In this document: piece after piece, positions 24,301-39,300 of the stretch
Position numbering within the stretch: the stretch's first letter is position 1
Layout of the letters: every line of letters begins with the position of its first letter
NCBI RefSeq assembly: GCF_965363235.1
Contig: NC_134841.1
Location: 50,365,078-50,429,077, forward strand
DNA from: Mytilus galloprovincialis
Lineage: Eukaryota > Mollusca > Bivalvia > Mytilida > Mytilidae
DNA length: 64,000 nt
Direction of reading: 5' to 3'
Notes under the pieces: generated by a model
Seen by the model: only the letters and a program-made list of their open reading frames with translations
Databases searched by the model: none
Told to the model about the DNA's origin: nothing
Translations under genes and position numbers: made by a program

Positions 24301-27300
24301 GATGAATTATAAATTTAATTGATCGGTATTAAAGATATTCAGACAAAGTACATGTATTTAAATATTATCAATAAGTAATATTTTGCTATAATTTCAGAAT
24401 GCTGGTGCCATCATCGGAAAAGGTGGGAGTAACATCAAAAGATTAAGATCCGATGTAAGTTTAGATCAAAATATGAACAAAACTTGGTTTGTGGACATTC
24501 TATTTATTCTTTTATGACCTTCAGTTAATTTAATTCCCTTTAAGCCGGGGAAGACTGATGGTTTTAGAAGAATTTTCTATTTTAAAAAAAAGTACCAAAA
24601 ATAAACACTAAAATACTCCTCTTTTAAGTACTTTATATGCTGAAAACAATCAGTATGAATTTATTACATACAATTTAATATTTAATACGGATTTTGTCAA
24701 AATAATAGTTTTTTGTATTCAATACATGCATAGATCTGAAAATTTTGTGAACACCAGCAATAGTATACATACCTTATACATCACAATGAGATTTCTTGTT
24801 CCTGGTCTTTGACTTGGGTCTCATGGGATCCTCCTGGCCACAGGTCTGCCTCCAAGAGAGGTCCAAAGCCATATGGGATCCTTAAACATCAGGTCTTGCC
24901 AATCAGGACCCTCGAAGTTTCATTATATCATTGAAATTTATAATATAGTTGATGTTGCATTATGAACTGTACACCAATGACTTGATATTTATAATGTGTA
25001 TTATTTGTTAATTGTGAATTGTTAGTGAATCCTGTTGATTGAAAAAGATTATTCATACTTGTAAGATGATTTCCTCACAGTTTGATTAAAGAAATTAAAA
25101 TAAATTTATATTAATTTATCACCATGTTCCTTTATAAATACTAATTGTTTATTATATATATTATATATATGCCTTCTTTTATTCCACAGAGTTCTTAGTC
25201 CATTTAGAGCCATTGTCAATTCTTTTCGTAATTGTGAAAATTTGTATATTATTGATATTGTTTTTATGTTAAAACCATATTATAAAATATGTATCCGTTT
25301 TTCTCCTTTTTCTCCATATCTGGCCTTGCCCAAAATCCTCGTCCTGCCCGAAAATATTCGAATTCATCAATGGCCTTGATTGTCCACATCAACCCTGACC
25401 CATGGATTGTTGGTCTGTCCAGTACAAAGCCAGTGTCACAGTTCCCGATAGCACCAGTCCCGAACGGTATGAACCTCCATATATTTTAAGATTTGAAAAC
25501 TTTGTTTTATTCATAACCCTAGCCATGGGGATATCTCATCCATCATCACTTATCATTTCATTGTATGACCCAGCTAAGATGGTGAATGTGCCAGGTTTTG
25601 AAAATTTATCACAAATTTGATGTAGATAAACATCATTGCACTGTATGTGTGAGGTAGCAGTAGAGATTAAATTGTTCTTGATTGTTTCAAGTGAGACTTC
25701 TCATTAATTATATAAGTAAATGTTTTTAATCAGCTAGTTTTAATCTTCTGTAAAGTTTTAAAATCAAAGGTTCTGTGATCATGACTTACCTAATATCAGT
25801 ATAATATTTACACTAATAATAATAATTTGAAATCAGTTTGGATAAGTTTAATCATATGCAGAAAATAGCTTACCATTTGTATGTTGAGAAGTTTCACTTG
25901 GAAAATGACAATCTGAGACACCTGGATCCACAGTCACCATTCAGTAACGGGTCTCTAGCATTATACTATCTGCACTGAAATCCTGTGGGTGTTATCATTT
26001 TCTTCTGTATAACTTGCTTCATTAATTTATAGAAACATTTTGTCAGTAGGGTTTTACATGTTGTGTTCAAGTAATAGTGGTTTCTTTCTGCTTCACTAAT
26101 ACACAAAAATGAATAAGAAATGCCATGCTTTCTTGAATGCCAGAATAATATGCTTCATCCTTACTGTCGCTGTGTAAAAGAAAATTTTTTTAAAGGTAAA
26201 AAAATTCAGTCTTTATGTTAAAGATGCTCATGCTTATATTCAGAATCCTGTGTTTATTGTTTAAAAGACTTTTTGATAAACTGCTTTAATGTCAATTATT
26301 AAGAATAATTTACTATTTTATTTGAAAGAATGAAAGTTTTTGCTTGATTAATTTGATTTTTATTTGACTTGTTTACAATTTGTTCCGATTGTTCCTAATC
26401 TTATAATTTGGTGTTGTGACTTTTGACAGAGTGTTAACCATTGGAGCAGAGATTGCTACAGCATTAGAATGTGTGTTGGATATTATACCTAAACTGGAAG
26501 ATGTAAGTACTTCTATATAGATAACACAAATGCAACAAGTGTGTTACAATATTTCACCACTGGAGTCAGTTAAATTTTAATATTTAAAGCGCAAGGCTTG
26601 CCAAGTTGTAGTGGTGGAATCTGTTTCTCTAATGATTTTTATCCTTTCTTTTCAAAGATTTGAAGAAAGTTGTGTACCTTTTATGTGAGGTCATCAGGCA
26701 TGGTCGCCTTTTTTCATGACGTCACAATAGGAAAACCAATAGAAATGAACGTCACAATTAAATTTCAACCAATCATTTGACGAGAACAGATTTTTCACTA
26801 GTGAAGAGAAATATGTATCAATCCGATCAAGAAATGTGAAAATAGCATAACATTAGAGAAATATAATGTTTTTATCTTGGATACAAGTTATCAGATATAG
26901 TTTTGAAAGTAGAAAAAAAAGTATTACAAGTAGGTGTTGGTCCTTTGCAGGATATGAATTTTCTGATAGTAAATGGAGAAATGATTGATAATATATTTTT
27001 TTTCATATTTACTAAGTCTTTTGTTTGCAATTTAGAATAAAGAGCTGACAAAATGAATTGCTTTTGATTATAAGGGTAAATCACAACTGTAAATTAATAT
27101 TATATATTTAAATGTACATGTGTATTTGTAATGTATTTTAACATTTCAGTATAAGAACTACAAAGATGACAATTTTGATTGTGAACTTAGAATGCTGGTG
27201 CATCAAAGTCAGGCAGGATGTATTATTGGTAGAGCTGGTTTCAAAATTAAAGAACTACGAGAGGTGTGTACATGACTTAAGGAAACACACTTTTCTCTAG

Positions 27301-30300
27301 CATAACCTTTTCTGATCAGAATTGGATTGTAAAAATTTATGAATATCAATATGTCTTAAGTGTTCTTATTTTTATACAACCTCCAACATTTTTTGAATGG
27401 TATGATGTCGTCGTTGGAAGATTTGGTTTCCAGACAATAACTTTAGTTTTAGTGAATGGATCTCTATGAAATTTATAAAACGGTTCAATACCACACAAGG
27501 AAGGTTTGGAATGATTTTGAGGATTATGGTACCAACCTTTTAGGAATAATAGGCCAAAAACAAGCATTTTTGAAGTTTTTGGACAATAACTTGTGTGAAA
27601 GGGTATGGATCTCTCTGACATTGTACCGCAAGGTTCTATATCATAAAAGGAAGGCTGGGATTTAGTTGGGTGTAATTGTCCCTAGCATGCTAAAAAAAGA
27701 GGCCTTACACAAGCATTTTTTTCTAGTTACACTTAAGTGTTGTAGTGTATAGATCTCTCTAAAATTGCACTACAAGGTTCCATATTACGAAAGGAAGGCT
27801 GGGATAGAGTTTGGGTGTAATTGATCCAAAAGGGCGGGTAAAAAAGTTAAAGAAGAATTTTTTTCAAGTTTGTCAATTTCAAAATTTTTTGAAAAGTTTC
27901 AGAACAAATTTTCAATTGCACAATAGATTTGAAAGATCTTGGACCACTTTTGTCTTGTGTCAGAAACCTATATTATGTCAAAAAATCAATCACTATCCTA
28001 ATTCAAACAGTATCAAGCTTAATATATAGTGTCCAAACTTGCCCCAACTGTACAGGTTTCGACCTCTGCAGTTGTATCAGGCTGCATTCAGTGAACCATT
28101 TTATTGACAAAACGATAGTGTTTTTTTTACATGTATTTTCCAATTCAGCAAAAATAATGCAGAGTGAAAATTTAACTTGTCCATTTAGTCATCAAATTAC
28201 TATCAAAAAAAAAAACTGACACGAAAACACAATATAGGGTTTGTTAAAGGCAATTACAGAAGACAGCAAACTTACAACAAACACATATTTTCAGGTCCTG
28301 AAGTGGGACACACTAAATGAATGTTAAGGGTTTCTACGTGCTCTACCCTGGCCTTACCTTAAACAGGATGTACCAGCACACTTTAAGAACAAACCGAAAG
28401 TCAATTGGAAAGGGCAGGACTTTTCAGATTCACTCTAAGTAATTAAAAAAACTTACAGAGAAACTTGCATAATCTAAGAATACTCTTACTTAATGAAAGC
28501 AATTTTCATGCTGATTTCAACTTGTCAATATGCCATGTTTCCGAGACTAAAACCGAACAGATTGATATTTACTTTAAAATTTCATTCTTGTGAAAACATA
28601 ACATTTGAATGTCATGGATCAAGATTTGATAAGTTTCTGTTTTATCTCATTTATTTATTATCATGATATTGCCATTAAACAAATGTATTTATTGGTCTCA
28701 TTCTTAAATAGAAAACTGGAGCGCAGATTAAAGTATATTCCCAGTGTTGTCCAGAATCAACAGAAAGAGTAGTTGCCATTGGAGGCAAACCAAAAATTGT
28801 TGTAGACTGTATAGATACCATCCATGAGTTACTGAAATCTGTAAGTATTTGAAATGAATAGCATAGATTGTTGTATAAGGTAGTGCCAAAGCAGACGTAA
28901 TTGGCATCGAAACTTCAGACATGATAAACTTATATTGAACAGATGGGATAGATTTTAAATTGACAGACCCAATATTGAAATGCAGATTTTTATTTTAAAA
29001 GTTTTCCTTAATAATGCGATTATTTATATGCCTATTACGGGACGTATTAAGGTATACTGTTGACCAACCATCTATCTTTCCGTCGTCAACATGTAGGGAC
29101 ATTAACTTAAGAATGCTTTCACTAACTTGCAAGGTATATTGGTTAGATTTTAGGTTTCCGAGTTAGAGCATCTCTTCCAGTTAACTATTTGACTGAAATT
29201 TGCCTCAACTAAATGTTATTTAACTTAAAAGGGATTCATATTAACACTAAACTCAGATCAATTTACAAATTTGGCGTCACTTTTACAGTTTTGCTTTTAT
29301 AACGTTATATGCAAGCAGGGACATAATCTGTGTCCCATAGACACGTTCTGCATTTATATTTCAAATCATAGAGTAAAGACACTAAACCAAATTGAATCGT
29401 TTTTTTTTTAAGCATCTTTAATTAACAGGTTTTCCAAAATCTCTTAGAGAATAACCCAAAATGCAAAAGTGCTGGAAGTTTCAGAAAATTAATTTTGGAA
29501 CTATTGTCTTGATACTACCAAATCATGGATACTTTCTTGACATAAATTATAATACCTAATCTGACTGATCAGTACAACTATATTAGAATTAATTAAAAAT
29601 ATATTTTGAAGGCCCCACCAAAAGGACCAAACCAGCCATATGACCCCATGTACTGGGATGAGTTTATGGTCAGTGACTATGGAGGATACACTGCTGCAGA
29701 AGGTGGCAGAGGAAAAGGTGGTCCAAGAGGAGCACCTCCTGGCCGCGGAATGGGCGGTCCAATGGGAGGCATGAGAGGTGGGAGGTATGAGAATAAAAGG
29801 CAGGTTTGAAATTAGTATAAGTTAAGGTTGATGTTGAAAGATGTAATAAGGTAAGCAATAGCAACATTTTGGAATTTGCACTATTTTGATGAAGACATTT
29901 GAAAAATATTTAAAGCATTGCATATCTCAGCTGTTGCGAGGAAAGAACTGAAGACTCGTCAATATTTTACAATAATTATTTCCAAAAATTCTTGGAGATA
30001 ATTGCATTAAAAACTGCAGTAATGCTAAAATAGAATATTAATGGTTATTTTCATTGCAGAGGTGGAATGGGCCGTATGGAGATGGGTGGTCGTGGAGGTG
30101 GTGGTGGAATGATGGGAGGTCGTGGTGGCCGTGGCGGTGGAATGGGAGGAGGTGGTATGGGTGGTGGAGGAGGAATGAGAGGTGGTGGAATGGGAGGACC
30201 CGGAGGAAGAAGTGGCAACAGAGGTGGCGGAATGAGGTAAGATGTGCTATCATTGTTAAAAAGTATGGTGTCAGATATGTTGAAATGGATTTATATATTG

Positions 30301-33300
30301 TTATTTTGGAATATGTACAGAATGTTAAGATCAACCTACTGGTTATTTGTGATAAAATGATTCAGTGCTTCTTATGTGAAAAACAATAGTTTTAACCAGT
30401 TTAATGATTTTGAACTGTGTTTTTCTGTAGGAATGTTGTTGACAAAATTTAAACCTTGGATATTTCCTCATCAGTTTTTACTTTAAAAAAAACAATTATG
30501 AAAAAAATTATCACTTGTAATGTTATAAATCAAACTTTCTGGCTTATGTAACATTACTTTTAACAATGCAACAGAATAAGAATTTGCAATGTGTGTTCTT
30601 ATGGTGTTTATACTTTTTACTTTTTTTGAAATTACTTGAACTGTAAAGATTAAGGATGACAAATGATGTTATTCCACTACATGTTGAATTTGATGGTGAA
30701 ATCAACATTTGATTGGTTAAAACTATCACACGTGACGTCGAACAAAACCTCATATTCCCCTCTGTAGATTGGGACCTCGGAGAATGACGTTTCGCGTGGT
30801 TAATGTGCATACTGTTTTGAAGGTGGTTTTATTGAAATAGGGTTCGATAAGTCATTACCGTGTTTAAATATATTCAAGCGTTAAAATAAAAAGACCATTA
30901 GTTTACTTTTGATCCGTACTGTTTATCAATGTTTATGCCGTGTTCAGCTATTTAAACAAGCAGATAAGAAAACAAATGTATGAAAATTAATATATTATAT
31001 TCAGTAAGTAAAAGAAACATAGGCAGTGGAATAAAACATTCATTTTCCTTAGCTTCGAGAGATATGAAGATTTTTTTCACTTGAAAAATCACCTTTCCCT
31101 TGGGCATAGCCCTCGTGAAATATGAATATTCTTGAGTCAACAAATCTTCATATCTCCCTCAGGAACGGGAAATAAATGTATGCTTTTGTAATCATTTGCT
31201 ATGTTTTATCTTTTTCAGAGGAGGCAACATGGGCGGAAGCCGTGGAGGCATGGGAATGGGAGGAGGTGGTGGAGGAGGAATGGGCCAGATGGGTGGCGGC
31301 ATGGGAGGTGGAATGGGAATGGGTATGGGTGGTGGCGGCGGCGGAGGAATGGGAGGAGGCAACATGGGCGGAGGAGGAGGAATGGGAGGTGGTGGTGGTA
31401 AGTTAATTTATATATATAAACTCCTAAAAGTTTACAAAACAATACCAGTATTAAAAGAAAGGAGTAAAAATGTAGTTATCTTTTAATATTTCAGATAATA
31501 GATATCCTTCACCAGTATGGTAATGATGTAAAATGAATCTTATTAATCTATTCTGATTTAACTAAAACAATCTTGAAGTGAATAGAATAATATGATTCAT
31601 TTAGCATCATAATCATACTGATAAAGGACATCTGTTAACTGAGATATTTTTAGATAATTACTTTTAATCTCTCCATTTTTTGTCACACCTTGATAGAGTC
31701 AAAAAGCCAGACATAGGTATGCTGTTTCCAGCTGCGGTGTCAACCATATATTAGTTTGAGATAGGTCTAGTTTATAGTGAACCACAAGTGGTAGGTCAAT
31801 CATTTTTAGTATGCAGTTGTATAAGCATTTGCACATCTTATTTCCATGGAGATTATTTGGCCCTGCCTCTCAGTCATGGTCCGTTGACTTTAAAACTTTT
31901 GCTTATTTTAGATGTATTAGTTTGTGATTAGGTCAGTGTATGAAGCACTAGTAATGGTTGGTCAATCATATTTGGTATGCCGTTGTTTAAGCATTGGCAT
32001 ATCTCATTTCTGTGGGGATTATTTGGCAGTCCTGGTCATTCTTATTTTGTAATTTCAATATTTGCATAATCAAAATCAAAATAAAGGTGAGATAGATCTG
32101 TGATAACAGTTAATTGAATATTGGTATTTTGTACATTGTGATTATCATCATTATCTTTCTTAAGTTCAAACACAAAACTCTGGTAAGCTATTTATGGCTG
32201 CAGTAGGGTCAACGATGTAAAAGTTCAAAATTAGGTTTGTTTAAAAATACCGACTAGCAGTAGGTCATATCATTGGCACAACTTATTTCCATGGAGATTA
32301 TCTGTCCCCTTCTCCCCAATCATGTTCTTTTGGCTTGGAAACTGCTGCATAGTTTACATGTTAAATTTTTTTGATTGGTGAAATTTAAAGTTAAATAGTA
32401 ATAAGTAATGGAATTTGGTTGTGTTAGCATTTACAAAATCTCATTCGAGAAGATCAATTAAGGTTGTCAATGAGACAACTATATACCTGTGTTTAAAATG
32501 AAATTGACTGAAGGTTTTATATTAAACATGTTAGAAATTGTCATTTGAATTGCAACCTTTGAATTATAATTTGAAATTACATTAGGGCGAGACCTATAAG
32601 TGTCCAGTCTTTTGTCTTTTAAGAGTACAAATAAATTAATCTTTTTATTAAAAAATGAGAAAATGTAATAACCTTTTGGTTCGATAGTGATGCAATAGAG
32701 GTTGTGAGCAGCACTCCTTTAAGAAGATAGAAAAACAGAGCATTACACCATTGCACCTTATCTTTTAGGAAGGTTTTATTTGAAACAAGATAAGTTTGTT
32801 ATATATTTTTGAATCTATGAATAGAATGTTAGTAGCTGTTGTCCTAAATTGTATTTAATATTTCAGGATTTGGAGGTGATGGTTTTGGTGACAACTTTGG
32901 TGGTGGCTATGATGATGGATATGATGGTGGATACGGTGGTGGTGGTGGTGGCGGCGGCGGCGGTGGCATGAACCAAAACTTCGCTCAGGATAACACAGTA
33001 AGAAATGCCATAGCTGTTTTGGGATAACATTAAAGACTGTAAACAAAAATAACATTGTTCATTATCTGCTCTTGTTGTTTTAAAATATTTCTCTCCTGTT
33101 TTGAATCTTGGTCCAATTTAACAAAACAAAAGTAAAACCACATGGAAATTATCACATAGATTAAAAGTTAATTTTAAAACATATTTGTTTATAATTTCTT
33201 CGTAAATTAATCAAGGTACAAGGATACAAAAGAAACTGTTCCCAATCATTTGATACTTCATGTTAAATATGAAACAATTTGCATGAAATGAAAAAAATTT

Positions 33301-36300
33301 AAATTTTGTAGGGTGATATGGGACAAATGTTCGGTGACAATTCACAGCAAGTAACCATCCCAAAAGATGTAAGTAGTTATATATTACTGTTCTATAGTTT
33401 TTAAGCAGCAGCACTTTATGCTATTTCTATGTTGATGAAATTATTGACAACACTGTAGGAAGAATAGCTATAAATCTAGAAAATCTCGCAAAAATGTTCT
33501 TAATGTATCCACTCTTCATAACATTAAAACTGTCAGACAATTGTTCGTAAGCGAGTAAATGCCACTAAAAGTAAGGGGTCATCCATAATTGTCAACCATT
33601 TTCCAAAGTGTACAAAACGTACACTTTTTCAGACCCCCCACCCTCCCTCAAAAAGTGTACATCAACCATTTTCAGATTTCAAGAGAACAATCAATCATTC
33701 TTAATAAAAAGAAGATCCTGTTTATTATATTTTAGTTTAATATAGAAATTTGCATTGAAAATAAACTAAAACATATCTGACTGGTTTATTTGATGACATC
33801 TATCTGTGATGCTTGTGTTTTGTTAGAATAAAGAGTTCAAAGATTAGTGTTTCTCCTATCACACAGTGGGAACTCCAATGAAAAAGGGCACCTAGAGCAT
33901 GCAAAAGATTAACAAAAGGGCACATAAACTATGCTAAGAATCAAAGAAAGGGAAATGCATGGTTATATTGCATTGGTAAAGTATGGACTGACAGTTGTTG
34001 ATGGAATCAGAGCTTAAGACAGCAATCAATAAAAGTGTAATGTTTTAAAACATTTTAAGTTTTTAAATTTCCCGCCTGTATTTCTATTTAAAAAGTCCCT
34101 GTAAATATGCCATTCATGGCACTATTATCGTTTGTGTATATACTGTAACGTGTACATATATTGGATATTTTTTAAGGGTAAGGTTAAACTTCATATGGAG
34201 GTGCTCCTAATTAAAGGAGGCTTATACTAAGAAAAATTAGTTTACTTCCGGTTTACTGGTTTACTGTTTTGGAATACATTACAAGGAAATTAATCGAGTA
34301 CCAGTTTAAAATCTTTTCACAAAATGGTGTCTTGTCAAAATCAAAACATTCAAAGAATTTAGTGTTTCCATCAGTTTTGTTTATTAAACAGAGTGAAACG
34401 ATAACGATCTATAATAAAGCAGGTGAAATTGACAATTGGGGGTACTGAGAAATGCTTGCAAACTTTTTGTTTAAAAAATTTACAAGTTTACATTTTTGAA
34501 AAATTGAGTTTTCATATGATTTGATCTTTTAATCGTTCAATCCGGATTGAGGAGAATTATGATATCGAAATAAATATCATCAAGTAAAAATAATAAAGAA
34601 GAAATAAGAAGAGAAATACACCCAAGCCAATTCTCCATTTTATACATCGACCTTCCCTACGGAAAAGAAATAAATTCTGGAAAAAAAAGCGTACGGTAAA
34701 AATGTTGATTTTTTAACCCCCTCCCCCCAAGTGTACGTTTTGTACACTTTGGAAAATGGTTGACAATTATGGATGACCCCTAATTTACCAATTTTACGTG
34801 TTTTTGCCCATTATTTTGAAAATGATCAACAAATCAAGATATGCAAATAAATCACCATGGCCGAAATTGTCCGTCAAAATTCTATACTCGCCTACAATGT
34901 TTGAGATAATAAACTCATCATAGATACCAGGATTGAGTTTTAGAACATATGCCAGATGTACGTTTCGTCTACAAAAGAGTGTTTCAGTGGTGCACACAGA
35001 CCAATCATTATTCAAATTTTCAAAAAATAAAAATGTAAATTTGATTCATATAAAAAACTAAATGTTTGATGTCAAAAGTAAAGATGCCTTAATTATAATT
35101 TTAAGTGACACATGAATTTTAAAAAGGTGTTAGATATTGAGTTGTAGACAAAATGCAATGGGTTTTCTTCCTTATTGTCTAAAGTGTGAACTATACATTC
35201 ACATTTGGCATATTCCTTGAAAACACTTTATCAATAAAAAGATAAAGAAATGTGCCATCCCTATGTACACTGTGTTCTTGTGAAATACCATCAGTAATTT
35301 ATCAATCACACATATAAATGTAAGCCTCATATATATGTCCTGCCTATATCATCATGATCATAGAGGTCACATGTCTTTGTCCTGTCCTTTCTCAAAACTG
35401 TGTTAACAAGTCATTTGCTGATGAAAGAATTATTTAAATGTCATCTAGGAAATCTTTTTGTCACTAAAGTCGAAGCAACATATATATACTCTTTAAGATT
35501 GGTTCTTTGTGTATTGAAGTGTTTTTATTTTGTTTTGTTAATGTCCATTGGTGAGTGAAGTCCTTTCCTTGTGATTTTTACAGTTCTCATATGAATTGTT
35601 GCTTAATTGGTCGTCTCAGTTAAGGGAAGGATTATGTACTTGTCATAAGTCAAGTCATCGTATTAAAATTCTACATTATAAAAAAGACATTGATTTGAAT
35701 AACAAAAGGCCACAGATTTGAGTGTAATGAGGTCATGGAAAATATTTTGGAGGAAAACAAACAGATTTGACGTTGAACAAAGGCCCACAGATTTGAGTGT
35801 CATTTGGTCACGGAACATGGACACTAATTAAAGGATGAACATTGACTTGAATACACATATATTATAAATATTAATAGTAAGGTGAATATAAAAAAGAAAA
35901 TGTGGTATGATTGCCAATGAGACAACTGTCCACAAGAGAACAAAATGACACAGAAATTAACAACTTTAGCTCACTAAGGGCTGTTCTTTTAAAACATGCA
36001 TGGCACTCATGGAAGGCACTTAAAAAATGTGGTAACCACCTATAGTGACAAATTAAAATTGCTCTTACATTTTAAATATTCGAAAACATAGATGACAACC
36101 ACCCATAGTTCAGATTTGGAAGTGCCTTCTCTGAGTCTCATGAATGTTTTATTAAAAGCCCGGAGCCTCAAAACATTGAATACTGGTAAGTGAAGTGCTA
36201 CCTGAGTTTGAATTTGAATTTATGCCACAGAATTTCACTGTATATAATATGCTACCTGGGTATCCCATTGACATGTGGTGATAGGTTTTCCCATTAAAGT

Positions 36301-39300
36301 GGTTTGTTTGTTTCTCCTGTCCTGGGGGCCTGCTACATTTAATGGAATAGTCCTTATGGGGATGCTTCTCTGGGTTAAGTTTTGGGCTCTCTATCTTGTA
36401 ATCTTACCATTAATGTAAAGATTTCCTCCCTATTTCCACAGCTGGCTGGAGCCATAATTGGGAAGGGTGGATCCCGTATCCAAGAAATTCGCAGGCAGTC
36501 ACAAGCCCAGATTGTGATTGATGAACCCCTGATGGGTAGCAATGATCGTATAATCACCATTACAGGGACTCCAGAACAGATACAAAATGCCCAGTACTTA
36601 CTACAGATGAGGTGAGTCTTTGCTTCACAGGTATACTAGACTAGCACGGGAATACTTTTAAGAGGGATACTAGTCTCTATGTTAGCTCTAGTGATAAGCA
36701 AAAGTCAATGTATTTAATGTTGAAATTGAGGATTGAAATATAGCTAAAATTGATAAAGGATTTGTAATGCTCATCTTGCCTTAGTCTAGTGCTAACATGG
36801 TGTCTAGAGTTATAATAAAATTGTTTTTTCGTCAAATGAACTGATGTTTAGTTTAGTAGGTAGTTACAACCATATATATATATATATAATTTATACTGTA
36901 TATTCAGAAATGGTTGCATGAATTTTTTATTTTTGAAGAATTTACAAAAATGTGATATTATAGAGATTTCAGGTAAATCTGGTTTATGATGTATGTCTGA
37001 TATGTGTCAGATATCAGAAAGCCATTTCTTATTATTGTGATGCACATCCAAACACATTTTGTCGCATTTATAAAATAAAATTATTATAAAAACCTCACAA
37101 TAATTTTTGAATTTACAGTGTATGAATTATATAATTTTTTTTATGTGTATTGACATTTCTCTTATTTTTCACAAGTTTGATTTTAAGGTGGTACCCAACA
37201 CTTTCACTAAAATTAATTTGGCTCGTTTAATTTTCATAAAATTTGGTCAAAGTAAACCCTTTAACAAAAATATAAAAATTTCTAAAATTTTGAACCAACC
37301 ATTTTGTCAGAAAAATTACACTGGTTATATAGCAGTTTGACAAACACCAATTTTGATCATTGAGAAGCTTAATATTCCTTTTACAACACAATGTAATTCA
37401 AATGTTTAGATGACTTTACAGAGTTATCTCCCTGTAGTGTTAGGTACCACCTTAATAATTGACAACCAGTTTTAATTTAACCAAATACTGTAGATTCATC
37501 TTTGTTGATTAAGGGGAAAACTTTTTTTTTTGGTTTTGCCAGGGTGAATCCATGCCAATAGATAATTTGTTGCAATTTTTTTTCATCTACTAGTCTGGAA
37601 CCTAAATATCAAAACTTTTTTTTTATGAAAAATTTCACTAGTCCCAATTAAAATGTACAAAAAAGCTGAAATTTTGTATCCAACTAAGAATAGTGAATCT
37701 ACAGTAATTGCACTAATACTGACTTACTGATTTCAAATGTATTTAAACTGGTGAGTCTGGATTTGTTCTTGGCAGTTTTGTTACCTGTATAACACACCAA
37801 ACCTTGCTAAAGTGTACATTTTTGCTGTTGGACATCTGATAGATGGATAAAACCATCTAATGAATAAATTATATTTTTGGGTGATGAGGAACAATTGAAA
37901 CAAGAAATCTCAGAAATAAGTTTCTGTCCAAAATTTAAAAAAATCCATTTCTGGATAAGTTTCTATAATAATAAAGAAGACCTTTAAGTTAAATTATAAT
38001 TTTTTAATCATACGTAACAATAGAAACATTTTGTCATTTCTGACCTAAATGTTCTCAGTTAAATGTTAGACTAAAAAAAATTCACTTAAATATTAACAAT
38101 ATTTTTTGGCAATAACAAGATTTTGCTCTGTGTGATTTAAAGAAACAATATTTATTTATGTCAGAAAGGAAAAGAGGGCAGGGTATTTTAAGTTTCCTGT
38201 TTAAGTTTACATATAAGGATAAAGCCATTACCATTAATTATCATTATAAACACTCGAGAAGTGTTATTGACCTTGATGTCCATTGCAAAGGAATTAAATT
38301 TGAAAATTATTTAAATTTGGATGCCAATGGATTTATGGTTGACAAAATAACTTAAAAATATTCAAGTAAATGAATAAAGATGCATGCACTTATAAGACCA
38401 TTACACAGGTAACATCATTTACAGAGTTTATACTAAGGCAGGATATTACTAATTTGGTCCAAGTAGTGAAATATTTATCACAGTATACACATACAAGTCG
38501 AGATCATTTATGATTAATATCTTGTAATTGAATTATTTTATTAATTAAACATGCTGTTAGAAGTGAATAAGGTATTAACAACAAAGGGTGTCACATTATA
38601 TGATTACAGCCCACCTGTTCTCACCTTGTCCACCTGTTGGTCAGCAGCATGGTCAGGTATTGCTAAAGATATTGATTATGTTCCAATGTATATAAGTTAA
38701 TCTCTGACTTTGTCATCAGTTGTAACTAGATAGGACAGGTGATTATCACCGATATAATTCTGCTTGAAGGATCATAATAACAAAGGATGTTGTCAATGAG
38801 GATTTTTATATAGATACTTGTTCTAGTTGACCATTTTATAACATGTAAGTAAGGTCTTTCAGAATTTTGTTGAAATATGGGGTTTTAACTGAAGAAGTTC
38901 TGTTTAAATTATTGTCTCGTCATTCATACTTCTTTTTATGGCATTTATAGATTTTTGAAAAGTCATAATCTGGGATGACTATAAGATCTGCTGTTTTCAA
39001 TTTTAATTTACTTCCTTGCATGGATTAAAAGCATGATAATTAACATACTGAAGCTTGCTTTTAAATGGTGACAGTTTCATACCAATTCTTATAGAGGTAG
39101 TTTTATGCTTGTTATGTATTTGGGTTATGGTGATATATAAATGACTAACCTTGGTGATGGATATGTAACAGAATGCTGGTGACAGCTTTTATCTTTCCTG
39201 GTCTGGAAGACTAGTGATTTTGTTGTTTTCTATTATATAACAATAAATCACTATCTCCCATGACTGGGTCTGCATCTAACAGCTTGCTACTAACCACTGA

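Noticed and set aside
24780..24910. Text-like block with tgggatcc repeats, considered as an exon or gene fragment
   Set aside because: No consistent open frame or splice borders; probably a piece of an unrecognised repeat.
30038..30389. Long frames on both strands (His/Leu-rich minus, Trp/Arg-rich plus)
   Set aside because: Shadows of hnRNP K exon 9 in other frames; the Gly/Met frame joins the neighbouring exons.
31176..31442. Four overlapping frames in other phases
   Set aside because: Shadows of hnRNP K exon 10, whose correct frame is set by the splice phases.
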